64,000 bases of DNA from JAWSVE01 sp050789445 (GCA_050789445.1 JAILXR010000001.1:1116001-1180000), one strand, 5' to 3'; counted from the stretch's first letter, positions 33,417-42,831 are shown. Notes: generated by a model from the letters alone, not told the origin. Numbers and translations: made by a program.

Positions 33417-34331
33417 ATGGCGAAAAAAGTGGTCGCTCGTAAAATAATCGCTGACTATGAGTGTCCAGCCGCAATCATGGTCCCCCACTATCATTGTGAC
33501 CTCACTCCACTATTGGAAGATATTGCCTCCAATGCTTCTCACTCAATTGGCGTAATATTATTAACCAGCGACAAAAGTTTTACCGAATCATTCGTAGCAA
33601 CTCAAAAATTTCTCGATCGCTTCTCAATTGTGACCGCGCCTCTAGACTCACCCTGGATAAGAGATCGCTCTCCCATAGCTATTCGCCAAGGAAAGATTAT
33701 TCGCTGGTGCATTCCTCGCTGGGATTATGTTGACAGACCCAACGATACGATACTTTTTGAACGTATTTGCGCCTCAGCTCACCCAATAACGCCTATTGAT
33801 TACATGCCGCAAGGTAATCTTGTTGTTGCAAAAAATGGTTTGGTATTTACTACCGAAGACATATTAAAAAAGAACAGTCTGACAAAAAAGAAATTATTAG
33901 AACACAATAGTTTATTAGGCATTAAGCAATGGATTATTTTCAAAGGCTTTAAGCAAGAACCTACTGGACATGCCGACATTCACGTCCGCGTATTAAAGCC
34001 AAAGCTGTTTGCTGTCGCATGGAACCTTTCTTCAAAACAAGACAGGCAACGGACAGAAACATTAATAACAATGATTTCTACAATAGAGCCTAAAGCTGAA
34101 GTTATTAAAATACCCATCCGAAGTAAAGGCAAACACTATGCGAGCCTTGTTAACTGGATACAAATAGGAAGACAATTGCTAATACCCCGCTTCAATTTAA
34201 CTAGAGCAGAAGATATTACACAGACCCGTAATTTACTGGCAGCTCACGGCTTTAAGTCAAACTTTATTTATTCGCCCACTTTAGATGTTCAAGGCTCTCT
34301 TCATTGTTTAACTGGTTCGATTTTTATTTAA
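33417..34331 (+). CDS. Agmatine/peptidylarginine deiminase-family protein
   Basis: A 304-residue protein of the guanidino-group-modifying superfamily (PAD_porph/agmatine deiminase type). The active-site blocks are in order: WIRDRSP with Asp83, TGHADIHVRV with His185 and Asp187, and GSLHCLTG with catalytic Cys297 near the C-terminus. Such enzymes convert arginine or agmatine guanidinium to citrulline-type ureido groups. It is shorter than usual agmatine deiminase (about 365) and has Ser where WxRDxGP has Gly. It has no signal peptide, so it should be cytoplasmic. No agmatine or putrescine genes are nearby; its only neighbour is an arginine-repeat protein. Confidence 0.8.
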   Translation: MAKKVVARKIIADYECPAAIMVPHYHCDLTPLLEDIASNASHSIGVILLTSDKSFTESFVATQKFLDRFSIVTAPLDSPWIRDRSPIAIRQGKIIRWCIPRWDYVDRPNDTILFERICASAHPITPIDYMPQGNLVVAKNGLVFTTEDILKKNSLTKKKLLEHNSLLGIKQWIIFKGFKQEPTGHADIHVRVLKPKLFAVAWNLSSKQDRQRTETLITMISTIEPKAEVIKIPIRSKGKHYASLVNWIQIGRQLLIPRFNLTRAEDITQTRNLLAAHGFKSNFIYSPTLDVQGSLHCLTGSIFI

Positions 34332-35436
34332 ATATCGAGAGTAGAAAAGAGTATGGTAGACATAACAGTCATTATTTTATCTTTATCAAATCAAAACTTA
34401 TCCATTTTAGGGTGTTAAATATTCATCTGGATACTTGTGAGCAGAAGCCTTCTGAACTACTCACAACCTATATAAAAAATTTATGACTGCGGCAAAAACT
34501 CGTCGCTAGAAAAATGGAGAGCAATGTTTTCGGGATTCACTGTCGTACTTTCACAGGGCATATACCGATCTCACAGTGATGAAGCTGATACTGAGGCCGA
34601 CTTTGATACTAAATGTACAACCAATTTCGACACTTTAGAGAATGCATTTCCATAAAACTTGCCTCCCGGAATCTTGCACTATTAATAGGAGTCGACCCAA
34701 ATACACGTGTAAATTTTGACAAACCGATGTCACGGTAAAAGCATATAAACAGTTTCTTACTAGAGCAGTTGAGCGTTTTTCACATTCCGTAAAAATTTGA
34801 AACGTATTCAACGAGCCCAATGTAATAACATTCGGATGCTTTTCATCTCCTAGAATTCCTGATTGTGCAGCAGCATTTCGTTCAGATAAATATATAACTC
34901 TTGTTGCCGAAGCAGAACAAACTATTAAATCTTTAGATTCACATGTTAATATTACAAGCCACCATTTTACAACATGGTGCTATAGCGATTTTTTTCACCA
35001 TTAATGAAAGCACACCGATTTTTAGCGAGTACAACTATATATAAAAAGTAATGCCTCATATCCATTATTTTTCGACACACCCGTATCGTTCAGTCCATGA
35101 CAAAAAATTCCAGAATATGCTTCTCGGTTTAGCGGCTAAAGATGCCAATAAAAATACACTGCATCGTGAAAAAACACCCCAACCAAATTAGCGATTTAGA
35201 AAATCGACTTGAAAATTCTTTAACCAAAAATGAATCTGATTTTCATAACAGAAGTTGCATACTGCGCAACATCGTCGAGAACATCAACAACACAAAATGC
35301 TGCCTCAGTTATAGTCTTTTTTAAGTAAAATATATAAATAACGTTCATATATCTTCGTTTTTTAAGAATAGAAAGCCATATCAACACTCACGCTAAAATG
35401 AGACTTATGAGTATTTTTTATAGCTTTATTTATTCA
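34332..35436. pseudogene. Decayed coding remnants, identity unknown
   Basis: About 1.1 kb without an intact gene. Plus-strand fragments look formerly coding: ASRNLALLIGVDPNTRVNF near 34655, DCAAAFRSDKYITLVAEAEQ near 34860, and PHIHYFSTHPYRSVHDKKF near 35055 continuing, after a frame change, into QISDLENRLENSLTKNESD near 35175. Stops and frame changes separate them. I cannot name the parent family; the whole may be several degraded genes. Confidence 0.4.
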
Positions 35437-36195
35437 TTATCTTCTGCATTTTTTGGGAGCTTTATTTTGAGCCATTCTATAATTATTGACATAATGAGAT
35501 TTTTTATCCGCACTAAAAGACGCACTACCAGATATTCCTATGCCTCCAGTTAGATTACTTAACGTTCTTAGCGAGATAAGTGATGCTGAATCCCTTTTAG
35601 CAGTTTTAATGCCCACACCCAAAGCATCACCACAAGGGCTAATTCTCCAAGAAGCAGACTCTGCATCAGTAAAGAAAAAAGACTTTGTTTTAGCTTTGTA
35701 TAAGTTAGTCAGCATTACGAAAGTTTGTCTATTATTGGATTTCCCTGCAAGCAAAAACGTTCGGCCATCTTTTGAAAACCCCCAACCACCAGTGCCACCA
35801 CTCAAAACTTCTCGGAGAAGACGTTTCTTCTTTGTTAGATCCCAAAGATAAACATAAACCTGATCTGAATTTCCATTTCTTACTATTTCCTGAATTGTAT
35901 AAAAATTACCTTTCGGTGAAAATCCACGCTTCCTCCCTCTATTATTATTTTGATAACGATGCCTAAGTAACTGCTTTCCCTTATAGTCGTGAATAGTCAA
36001 AACATTATTTTTTTCTACTACCTTATAATAATTTATATTTTTGGGCTGAGGAATAGGGGCAACTACTTTGTTATATGAACCTGTCAAAAAACAAGAACAA
36101 TCTATACCCGTTATTCCAGATTTTGTTTCTGATGGGTAGAAAGAAAATACCTGCTCCGAAAATAAAAATATAAAGATTGCAATTAAAACTTTCAT
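35437..36195 (-). CDS. Predicted exported beta-propeller-like protein
   Basis: About 252 residues with a Sec signal peptide (MKVLIAIFIFLFSEQVFS) and two nearby cysteines (DCSCF) in the mature N-terminus. Repeated short strands such as VYVYLWDLTKKKRLL, GGWGFSKDGRTFLLAG and SWRISPCGDALGVG resemble WD40/TolB-type blades (FSxDGxxL). ATG 36195 has AGAGGG upstream; another ATG at 36213 is less good. It lies alone between decayed regions. Periplasmic or surface location is likely; function unknown. Confidence 0.65.
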   Translation of the reverse strand: MKVLIAIFIFLFSEQVFSFYPSETKSGITGIDCSCFLTGSYNKVVAPIPQPKNINYYKVVEKNNVLTIHDYKGKQLLRHRYQNNNRGRKRGFSPKGNFYTIQEIVRNGNSDQVYVYLWDLTKKKRLLREVLSGGTGGWGFSKDGRTFLLAGKSNNRQTFVMLTNLYKAKTKSFFFTDAESASWRISPCGDALGVGIKTAKRDSASLISLRTLSNLTGGIGISGSASFSADKKSHYVNNYRMAQNKAPKKCRR

Positions 36196-36213
36196 AAATA
36201 CCAACCCTCTCAT

Positions 36214-36678
36214 TTAAGATTTCAAGATAAGATAAAACAACATATAAAACTAATTACTGGCTAGGACTAAATCATGAGGAACAGTAGAGGGTTCCGCCGA
36301 CTTTTAAAAATGAATGCAGCATAAAATGTTATTCTTTTTACTGTACCCAAGCCAAATTACTCTAACAAAAATAATTCTCTGTATAACTGATACATTAACT
36401 CACAAGAATCAATAAAAACGAGACTAATGTAATCCTTTTCAACAAACGTAAAAACATCATTTTATAATTATTCTTAATTATGAATAATTATAATTTACAC
36501 CCAGCATACCCATAAAAAATTCGACTCTAAAATAATGTAGGCACTTTTTCCTTTTAATTTTTCGTCAAGCGAACAATAAATCTTATCGTTCTAAGAAAGC
36601 AGCAGATTCAATTACCCAGATTACGTTATAAAAGATGGTAGTCTACTAATACGCAACGTACCTCTTCGTGATCACCCA
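36214..36678. other. AT-rich intergenic region
   Basis: About 465 bases, very AT-rich, with no supported gene. It contains the palindrome-like ATAATTATTCTTAATTATGAATAATTAT near 36462-36489, which could be a promoter or a transcription end. The remainder shows nothing I recognise. Confidence 0.35.
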
Positions 36679-37236
36679 ATGGCCTTAGTATTAATTCCGG
36701 ATTATACTGCAAATATTTCAGAGTTCGATTATCAACTATTTAACGCTTCTCACTATCTAAAAAAACAACAAAATGTGGCTACCGTTTTGAATAACAGTAA
36801 CAATGGAAATGCGTTGAAGTATTTTATTACATGGGGGAAAAATGAAGTCGCGAATCCAACACCGCTGTTTGATGAAGATTACTATTTAGATGCCAATGAG
36901 CAGTCGCTCAGGCCATTCAAGGAATACAATTTGAAAACGAATATCAACATTTCATTAAACAAGGTATCGATAAATCGAAAAAACCAAATGCCTTTTTTGA
37001 TACTCAATGCTATTGAGCTCAATACCCCGAAGCAACAACGGTCGGTGCATTTCGCCATTACGTCAGCATCAGAGCAAAATCAGATTACAACCCCGGGCCA
37101 AACTTCGATGAGAAATGGTATTTAGAAACTTACCCGGAAGTAGCTATCGCAGTACATTCGAAAGTGTATCGATCCGTTTTTTTATCACTTTATGGCTGCC
37201 GGCCAGAATGAAGGCAAGCAGCCAGCACACCAATAG
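36679..37236 (+). pseudogene. Frameshifted FDxxYYL-repeat protein fragment
   Basis: Three repeats are visible across frames, of the type found in large secreted calcium-binding and surface proteins. The first frame gives ALKYFITWGKNEVANP then PLFDEDYYL; after a frame change near 36925 comes YQHFIKQGIDKSKKP, FFDTQCY, a stop, then AFRHYVS and FDEKWYLETYPEVAIAV. A second frame change in the T7 run near 37177 gives FYHFMAAGQNEGKQPAHQ and the final stop. Two frame changes and one stop mark it as broken. Confidence 0.75.
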
Positions 37237-37630
37237 GATTTACTGCGCATCGATATCAACTCTTGAACTATTAACTCATGAGAGCTAAGTAACACGAACA
37301 TCGAGCTGTCTTTAACAAAAAAAAGACAACTTTGTTTGCATGAGAATAAAAAGGACAATGCATAAGGAGGTAATATAAACAATCTGAAGAAGAGATTTAC
37401 ACCAAGTTTTCTTAAGTTGTCATCTTCCTCCATTAAAATACTTAAACGCTATACAACCATCAGGTATATACGAGACTGTGTGACTGCTTATCGGCTAACG
37501 TAACCTGCCCGCGAATGACCGGCCAAACATCTATCGCTACTATTACAATACAGGCATAATGACGGCCCTCTTTTGGGAGAGAACACAAGATAGATATTCA
37601 AATTAACGATCAGATTAATGGTTCGTATTA
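37237..37630. other. Intergenic region
   Basis: About 390 bases after the pseudogene with no supported gene. It should contain the promoter of the DUF2062 gene. Confidence 0.35.
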
Positions 37631-38188
37631 ATGGCTCGTAAGCTTCTCAAACGCTGGATGCCGGATTCTAAAGAGATCCGAGAAAAACCAAATTTACGGT
37701 TTTTAGGCGCTTTGCTGCACGATCCCAATTTATTTCATCTAAATCGACATTCTGTGTCGGTTGCCGTATTCGTCGGCACCTTCGTCGCCTTTTTACCGAT
37801 TATTGGTCAAATGCCATTGGCCGCTTGTTTGTCATTTTTATTCCGGTGCAATCTTCCACTATCAGTCATACTTTGTTGGATTAGTAATCCAGTAACCATG
37901 ACACCCATTTTTTATTCAACCTATGAAATTGGACGATGGGTGCTGGATGTTCCTCCCTCAAAATTCGCATTAGAAATCTCATGGCAATGGTTGACAGGAG
38001 AGTTCCAAAAAATATGGAAACCTCTTATAACCGGTTCCGTTTTATCTGGATTATTTTTAGGTTGTCTCGGTTATTTATGCATGCAAGGATTTTGGTATTG
38101 GAGTGTTATGCGTAACTGGGAAAAAAGAAAAGCAGATCGACTAGCAAAAAAAGAAGAGAAGAAAAAAACAACTAATTCAAAAAAATAA
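37631..38188 (+). CDS. DUF2062 inner-membrane protein
   Basis: A 185-residue protein of the DUF2062 family. The conserved block includes NRHSVSVAVFVGTFVAFLPI and GQMPLAACLSFLFRCNLPLSV followed by ISNPVTMTPIFY, with two or three membrane helices and a very basic C-terminal tail (KKEEKKKTTNSKK). Function is not established. It ends 4 bases before the convergent lolE stop; a DUF2062 gene beside lolCDE occurs in other marine gammaproteobacteria. Confidence 0.9.
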   Translation: MARKLLKRWMPDSKEIREKPNLRFLGALLHDPNLFHLNRHSVSVAVFVGTFVAFLPIIGQMPLAACLSFLFRCNLPLSVILCWISNPVTMTPIFYSTYEIGRWVLDVPPSKFALEISWQWLTGEFQKIWKPLITGSVLSGLFLGCLGYLCMQGFWYWSVMRNWEKRKADRLAKKEEKKKTTNSKK

Positions 38189-38192
38189 AATC

Positions 38193-39455
38193 TTACAACT
38201 CAAACCGCAATGCTTCTGCCGGTTTTACCCTACTCGCTTTCCACGCAGGGAAAATAGTTGCAAAAAAACTCAATGTTAACGCAATGGTAGCAATCATAAT
38301 TAAATCACTGCTGCGAATATCTTCTGGAATAAAACTAATCGGATAAACATCTGATTTTAAAAACTGGAAACCAATAACCGATTCAAACCATCCGACAAAT
38401 TCTTGAACACCACTTGCCATTAGCACACCTAGCAGTAAACCTAATGTCGTTCCTATCACGCCAATTAGAGTGCCCTGCACCATAAATATTGCCATAATTT
38501 TTTGCGTTGATGCACCTAACGTTCTTAAAATGGCAATGTCGCCCTGCTTATCCACTGTTACCATAATTAACGTAGATACCACATTGAATGCGGCAATACC
38601 TATAATAAGAATTAGCAGTAGTCCTACTAACTTTTTAGACATTTGAATTGCTTGATAAATGTTGCCTTGCGAACGCGTCCAATCGGTACTGGTATATCCT
38701 CTCGGTAGTGACATGACTGTTTCATAAACAACATGTGGTGCTGCAAACAAATCATTCAGTTTTAGCCAAATTCCACTCACAGACTCAGGCTGGTTCGACA
38801 AAATTTGTGCCGCTTGAATATTGGTTAAAGCGAGATGCTGATCGGCCTCTGTTCCTGTTTCTATTAACCCTACAACCTTAAAACGTTTGATTTTTGGTTT
38901 TGCATTGGTTAAATCTTCTTGAGGAATAACGACTCGTATATTTTGATCGATCTCCACTCCTATTTTTTTAGCGAGCTCTCCGCCCAATAAAATCTTGTTG
39001 CCTCGATTAGCGTCTTCATCATTCGATAATAAAGTTTTTAAATCGCCAGTTAAATATTTCCCCAAGTCTGACACTTTGGCTTGATATTCTGTATCCACGC
39101 CATAAAGCAACATCGATGATACTTGTCGCTTGTACATCACCATCCCTGCTATTTGCACGAAGGGAGCAGCTTCTATAATTTCATTATTCGTTTCTTTGCT
39201 GTGATCCAGAATTCTTTCACGAAGCGCCTGCCAATCGTCAATACCTAAGCGATGATAAATAGCACCTTGCGGCATCACAGTTAAAATTCTTTCGCGTAAT
39301 TCTTTATCAAAGCCATTCATAACCGAAAGAACAACAACTAATAAAGCCACACTGATGACCATACCAAAAATTGAAATGCCAGAAATAAACGACACCAGTT
39401 GATTACGCCGTTGTGCCCCGGTATAACGAAGACCTATAAAAAAACTAAGCATCAA
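38193..39455 (-). CDS. lolE: Lipoprotein-releasing ABC transporter permease (LolE position)
   Basis: A 420-residue permease of the LolC/E family. It has four membrane helices: near the N-terminus (after FIGLRYTGAQRRNQLVSFISG) and three in the C-terminal third (LLLILIIGIAAFNVVSTLIM, LIGVIGTTLGLLLGVLMAS, LIMIATIALTLSFFATIFPAW). A periplasmic domain fills residues 50-270. LolCDE extracts lipoproteins from the inner membrane and gives them to LolA. It is third in the lolC-lolD-lolE order and overlaps lolD by 11 bases; LolE naming rests on order only. Confidence 0.92.
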   Translation of the reverse strand: MMLSFFIGLRYTGAQRRNQLVSFISGISIFGMVISVALLVVVLSVMNGFDKELRERILTVMPQGAIYHRLGIDDWQALRERILDHSKETNNEIIEAAPFVQIAGMVMYKRQVSSMLLYGVDTEYQAKVSDLGKYLTGDLKTLLSNDEDANRGNKILLGGELAKKIGVEIDQNIRVVIPQEDLTNAKPKIKRFKVVGLIETGTEADQHLALTNIQAAQILSNQPESVSGIWLKLNDLFAAPHVVYETVMSLPRGYTSTDWTRSQGNIYQAIQMSKKLVGLLLILIIGIAAFNVVSTLIMVTVDKQGDIAILRTLGASTQKIMAIFMVQGTLIGVIGTTLGLLLGVLMASGVQEFVGWFESVIGFQFLKSDVYPISFIPEDIRSSDLIMIATIALTLSFFATIFPAWKASRVKPAEALRFEL

Positions 39456-40155
39456 CCTTCATTCCATCTTCACGTAACGTTCCATCTTCAAGTATCATAA
39501 CGCGCGACAATTCTCTTGCTAAACTTTCATCATGTGTCACCACAACAAAGCTGGTTCCCATTTCACCATTCAGCTCTGTCATTAATTCATGAATAGAATT
39601 TGCAGCCGCTTTATCTAGATTACCAGTAGGTTCATCCATCAAAACTACTTTCGGGTTTGTCACAAGTGCTCTGGCGATAGCAACACGCTGACGCTCACCA
39701 CCAGACAGCTCCGCAGGTTTATGACTAACACGCTCTTTTAAACCAACACGAGCGAGCATAGCTTCGGCTTTTTGTTTTGCAGTATTCTTTGCTTCGTTAC
39801 CAATCCACAAAGGCATAGCCACATTTTCTAATGCTGTAAACTCAGCTAACAAGTGATGAAACTGATACACAAAGCCCATGTGCTTGTTACGCAGTAACCC
39901 TCTTTTATTATCAGATAGCGCAAAAAAATCTTGCCCATTCAGTGCAACATGACCTGATGACGGTATATCTAAACCACCTAATAAATTGAGTAATGTTGAT
40001 TTACCCGAACCAGAGGCACCAATGATCGCCACTGTCTCCCCAGAGCCAACAGAGAAATTTACATCCTTCAACACATCAACATTCAAAGGACCTTGTTGAT
40101 ACGTTTTAAATAGATTTTCACAGGATAAAACTGCGTCATGCGAATTTTCATTCAT
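39445..40155 (-). CDS. lolD: Lipoprotein-releasing ABC transporter ATPase
   Basis: A 236-residue ABC ATPase. Walker A is GASGSGKST, the Q-loop is in YQFHHLLAEFTALENV, the signature is LSGGERQRVAIARAL, and Walker B is VVLMDEPTGNLD. The HHLLxEFTALENVxMP stretch is characteristic of LolD. It powers lipoprotein release with the two flanking permeases. It overlaps lolE by 11 bases. Confidence 0.95.
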   Translation of the reverse strand: MNENSHDAVLSCENLFKTYQQGPLNVDVLKDVNFSVGSGETVAIIGASGSGKSTLLNLLGGLDIPSSGHVALNGQDFFALSDNKRGLLRNKHMGFVYQFHHLLAEFTALENVAMPLWIGNEAKNTAKQKAEAMLARVGLKERVSHKPAELSGGERQRVAIARALVTNPKVVLMDEPTGNLDKAAANSIHELMTELNGEMGTSFVVVTHDESLARELSRVMILEDGTLREDGMKVDA

Positions 40156-40198
40156 AATTATTACTTTCAGTATTACTATAAAAAATTAAAATACATTA

Positions 40199-41545
40199 TT
40201 ACTCGTAGCGCAAAGCTTCTGCCGGCTCAATTTTTGAAGCGCGGTACGCAGGATAAAGCGTCGCTAACACACTTAAAAAAATTGCTACCGAACAAACAAC
40301 AACAACATCACTCCACTTTAATAATGAAGGAATGCTGGGAATATAATAAACATTAGGATCAAATACTGTCTGCCCTAAAAGACCTTCGAACAGTTCAACT
40401 ATTTCTGACAAATATAAAGCGCCAATCACACCTAATAAAACACCAGCCATAATACCAACAAAGCCGACAACAGAGCCCTGCACAATAAAAACGCCCATGA
40501 CTTGCTTAGCGGTCATCCCTAACGTTCGCAACACAGCGATATCAGATCGTTTATCGGCGACCATTAATACAAGACTGGTAATAATATTAAATGCGGCAAT
40601 GGCAACAATGATCATCAACAAAACCATGACCATTATTTTTTCCATTTTGACGGCTTGAAAAAGATTACCCTGAGTTTGACTCCAATCTTTAACGTGATAT
40701 GTATCGCCAAAATGCGCATTCAGTTCTTTCCCAACTGACTGCATCACGTCAGCAGCACGATAAATATCATCGACTTTGACATGCAAACCTTCTTCTCTGT
40801 CTTTTGCGCGGTATAATTTTTTTGCGTCTTCCAAATGAATCATGGCTAACCCATTATCCACTTGGGCGCCAACTTCAAAAATGCCAACAATACGAAAGCG
40901 TTTTGTTGTTGGGCTTGGCCCCAACAGCGTTGAAGAAAAATGAGGTGTCGTCACCGTGACGTATTCACCTAAAGCACTCACGCCCAAAAAACGCGCTAAC
41001 GTTCTTCCTAAAACAATTCCCCACTGCCCTGCACGTAAATCTTCGAGCTCCCCCATGAACATATTCTCACCAATAAGTGAGACATTCTCTTCACGCTCGG
41101 GCACTACGCCTTGAATTTCTGACCACTGCCCTTGTCGTCCTAAACTTAATACACCAGAACCATTTGTGTAGGGCGCAGTCGCGAGAACATTGGGATGCGC
41201 TTCAACAATTTTTTGCGCCTCTTCCCACTTATCATTTCGAGTCTCTTTTTTTGAAGTGGCGCTTACATTATTTAGTGATGCGTTTGATTCTGCGTTTAGC
41301 TCAACAAAGCCATGAGGAATGACGCGTAAAATTCGCTCTTTCATTTCTCTGTCTAATCCATTCATGACAGACAATACGATGATCAACGCCATGACTCCCA
41401 AAGCCATACCTAGCAATGAAAACCCAGAGACAAAGGAGATAAACTGATTTCGGCGTTTTGCGCGCGTATAGCGAAGGCCGATAAATAAAGGGAGTGATCG
41501 AAACATCCGCACATTAAACCCAAAAAAGTGGATGACCCCAAGCAC
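40199..41545 (-). CDS. lolC: Lipoprotein-releasing ABC transporter permease (LolC position)
   Basis: A 448-residue paralogue of the downstream permease, with the same start (FIGLRYTRAKRRNQFISFVSG) and four-helix layout. Its periplasmic domain is longer by an insert near residues 85-110 (NAESNASLNNVSATSKKE). The membrane helices are at about 30-55 and three in the last 150 residues. LolC binds LolA in E. coli. It is the first gene of the lol operon here. An in-frame start after about 14 residues (MFRSLPLF) fits the family better and may be the true one. Confidence 0.92.
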   Translation of the reverse strand: MLGVIHFFGFNVRMFRSLPLFIGLRYTRAKRRNQFISFVSGFSLLGMALGVMALIIVLSVMNGLDREMKERILRVIPHGFVELNAESNASLNNVSATSKKETRNDKWEEAQKIVEAHPNVLATAPYTNGSGVLSLGRQGQWSEIQGVVPEREENVSLIGENMFMGELEDLRAGQWGIVLGRTLARFLGVSALGEYVTVTTPHFSSTLLGPSPTTKRFRIVGIFEVGAQVDNGLAMIHLEDAKKLYRAKDREEGLHVKVDDIYRAADVMQSVGKELNAHFGDTYHVKDWSQTQGNLFQAVKMEKIMVMVLLMIIVAIAAFNIITSLVLMVADKRSDIAVLRTLGMTAKQVMGVFIVQGSVVGFVGIMAGVLLGVIGALYLSEIVELFEGLLGQTVFDPNVYYIPSIPSLLKWSDVVVVCSVAIFLSVLATLYPAYRASKIEPAEALRYE

Positions 41546-41779
41546 TATTTACATTTCAAGCTCAAACACTCTCAAAAGAACAATAAAGCAACAACAAAAC
41601 CATTCCAAAACAAGCTCTTTAGAACGGCATTTTCGCGAACGCTGGCTATACTTAGATGACACTGAACACAGATAAAGCCAAATCCTTGTTCAGATTGATT
41701 GATAGTGGTTCCAATAGCTCTAATAGTAGACGAGTGAGAATCTAGCTTAATTTTCAGACTTGCAAGCAACTGACTGCCA

Positions 41780-42370
41780 ATGGATCAAACGATGAACACA
41801 GAAAAGAACACAAAAGATAAACGAAGCTTTTTTAGGATCGACAAAGAATTGATCTTAGATTACAAGCCCGTTGATGCCTATACCGCTGAAAACGAAACTG
41901 CTGCGGAGCAATTTGACGATCCGATGCCAATGCATCTCTTTTCAAAATTTAATCAATTAGACAGACAAGCAGGCCAGATATTGAAGTTGATTGCTAAAGA
42001 CAATAAAGCCGTTGCTGATTATTTTAAAATTATGAATAAAAAAATCAGCTTACTGAGCCAAGAAGTCATCGCCATGCGAAACCCCACAAAAACTGTGACA
42101 ACAAAAGTGAATTTAAGCGAGGCTGGTATTGGCTTTATTGCAGACAAACCCATCTACAAAGGCAGTCATATTGCGTTACGCCTAGTATTTTTACCTGATT
42201 ATTCTGGTGTGTCATTTTTTGGAGAAGTGATAAGAAGCGAACCGATGAAAGGTGAACTGCATCACATTGCGATAAAATTTCAAAATGTGAATGAATCTGA
42301 TCAGCAATTATTGTCTAAACAAATCATGCAAGCACAGCTCATTGCTAAGAGGCGCGCAGCAGAAAAATAA
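41780..42370 (+). CDS. PilZ-domain protein
   Basis: A 196-residue protein. After an N-terminal helical region of about 100 residues, the C-terminal part is PilZ-like: VTTKVNLSEAGIGFIAD (the D/NxSxxG half of the c-di-GMP site), with HIALRLVFLPDYSGVSFFGEV and HHIAIKFQNV. The RxxxR half of the motif is not clear: Arg lies in AMRNPTK but the second Arg is replaced. It starts with RSFFRIDKELILDY, a typical opening of this subgroup. It could bind c-di-GMP weakly or serve as an adaptor. Neighbour: a small periplasmic protein 54 bases downstream. Confidence 0.85.
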   Translation: MDQTMNTEKNTKDKRSFFRIDKELILDYKPVDAYTAENETAAEQFDDPMPMHLFSKFNQLDRQAGQILKLIAKDNKAVADYFKIMNKKISLLSQEVIAMRNPTKTVTTKVNLSEAGIGFIADKPIYKGSHIALRLVFLPDYSGVSFFGEVIRSEPMKGELHHIAIKFQNVNESDQQLLSKQIMQAQLIAKRRAAEK

Positions 42371-42424
42371 GGTAAACTCTGCGCCATTCTTAACTTTCTA
42401 GGATAAAGCTCGGGGATTTTCAAT

Positions 42425-42787
42425 ATGACAAAAACACTAACTCGATTCGCTTCTTTAACACTGGTTTCATCAACACTGGTTTCATCAACGCTAGCTTCAT
42501 CGCTATTGAGCCTATCATTGATCGCTATCACACCTAGCATTGTAAATGCTGAAACAATTCAAGTCCCTATCGGCCAACAAGCTGGCGACAAACAAAACAT
42601 AAAAAGACCAAAGACGGGATTAAAAAGCTCACAAGTCGAAGCAGATTTTGGCTCACCAATTAACAAGACAAGCGCTGTAGGCACGCCACCAATTTCATCG
42701 TGGATCTATCCTGAATTTATCGTGTACTTTGAATACGACCACGTGATTCACACCGTATTAAAACACACACCGGTTGAGACAAATTAG
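42425..42787 (+). CDS. Small periplasmic protein, signal peptide with tandem repeats
   Basis: A 120-residue protein with a Sec signal peptide ending VNAET (cleavage about residue 41). The signal region is long because of three 12-15-base repeats encoding TLVSSTLVSSTLASS. The mature part has QVEADFGSPINKTSAVGTPPISSWIYPEFIVYFEYDHVIHTV in two segments; this pattern (GxPxxxxxxxGxPPIxxW.Y..F.VYFE...VIH) is known in gammaproteobacterial small proteins near PilZ genes, of unknown role. A terminator follows at 42797. Confidence 0.75.
   Translation: MTKTLTRFASLTLVSSTLVSSTLASSLLSLSLIAITPSIVNAETIQVPIGQQAGDKQNIKRPKTGLKSSQVEADFGSPINKTSAVGTPPISSWIYPEFIVYFEYDHVIHTVLKHTPVETN
42461..42502 (+). repeat. Tandem 15-base repeat inside a signal peptide
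   Basis: CTGGTTTCATCAACA is followed by an identical-but-one copy and then a shortened, diverged third copy (CTAGCTTCATCG). Unit lengths are multiples of 3, so copy changes alter the signal peptide's hydrophobic core without breaking the frame. Confidence 0.8.
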
Positions 42788-42796
42788 ACCTTTCAG

Positions 42797-42831
42797 TAGC
42801 CTTTATTTAAAAAGGCTAATGTTTTTATTTT
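42797..42831 (+). terminator. Rho-independent terminator
   Basis: TAGCCTTT-ATTTAA-AAAGGCTA followed by ATGTTTTTATTTT ends the PilZ/periplasmic-protein unit and lies before the convergent dnaQ stop. Confidence 0.75.

Noticed and set aside
34304..34486. Plus-strand 60-codon frame after the deiminase gene
   Set aside because: Overlaps the deiminase gene's end in another frame and shows no protein-like features.
37185..37433. Minus-strand 82-codon frame
   Set aside because: Partly antisense to the last repeat of the FDxxYYL pseudogene; low-complexity hydrophobic composition and no SD.
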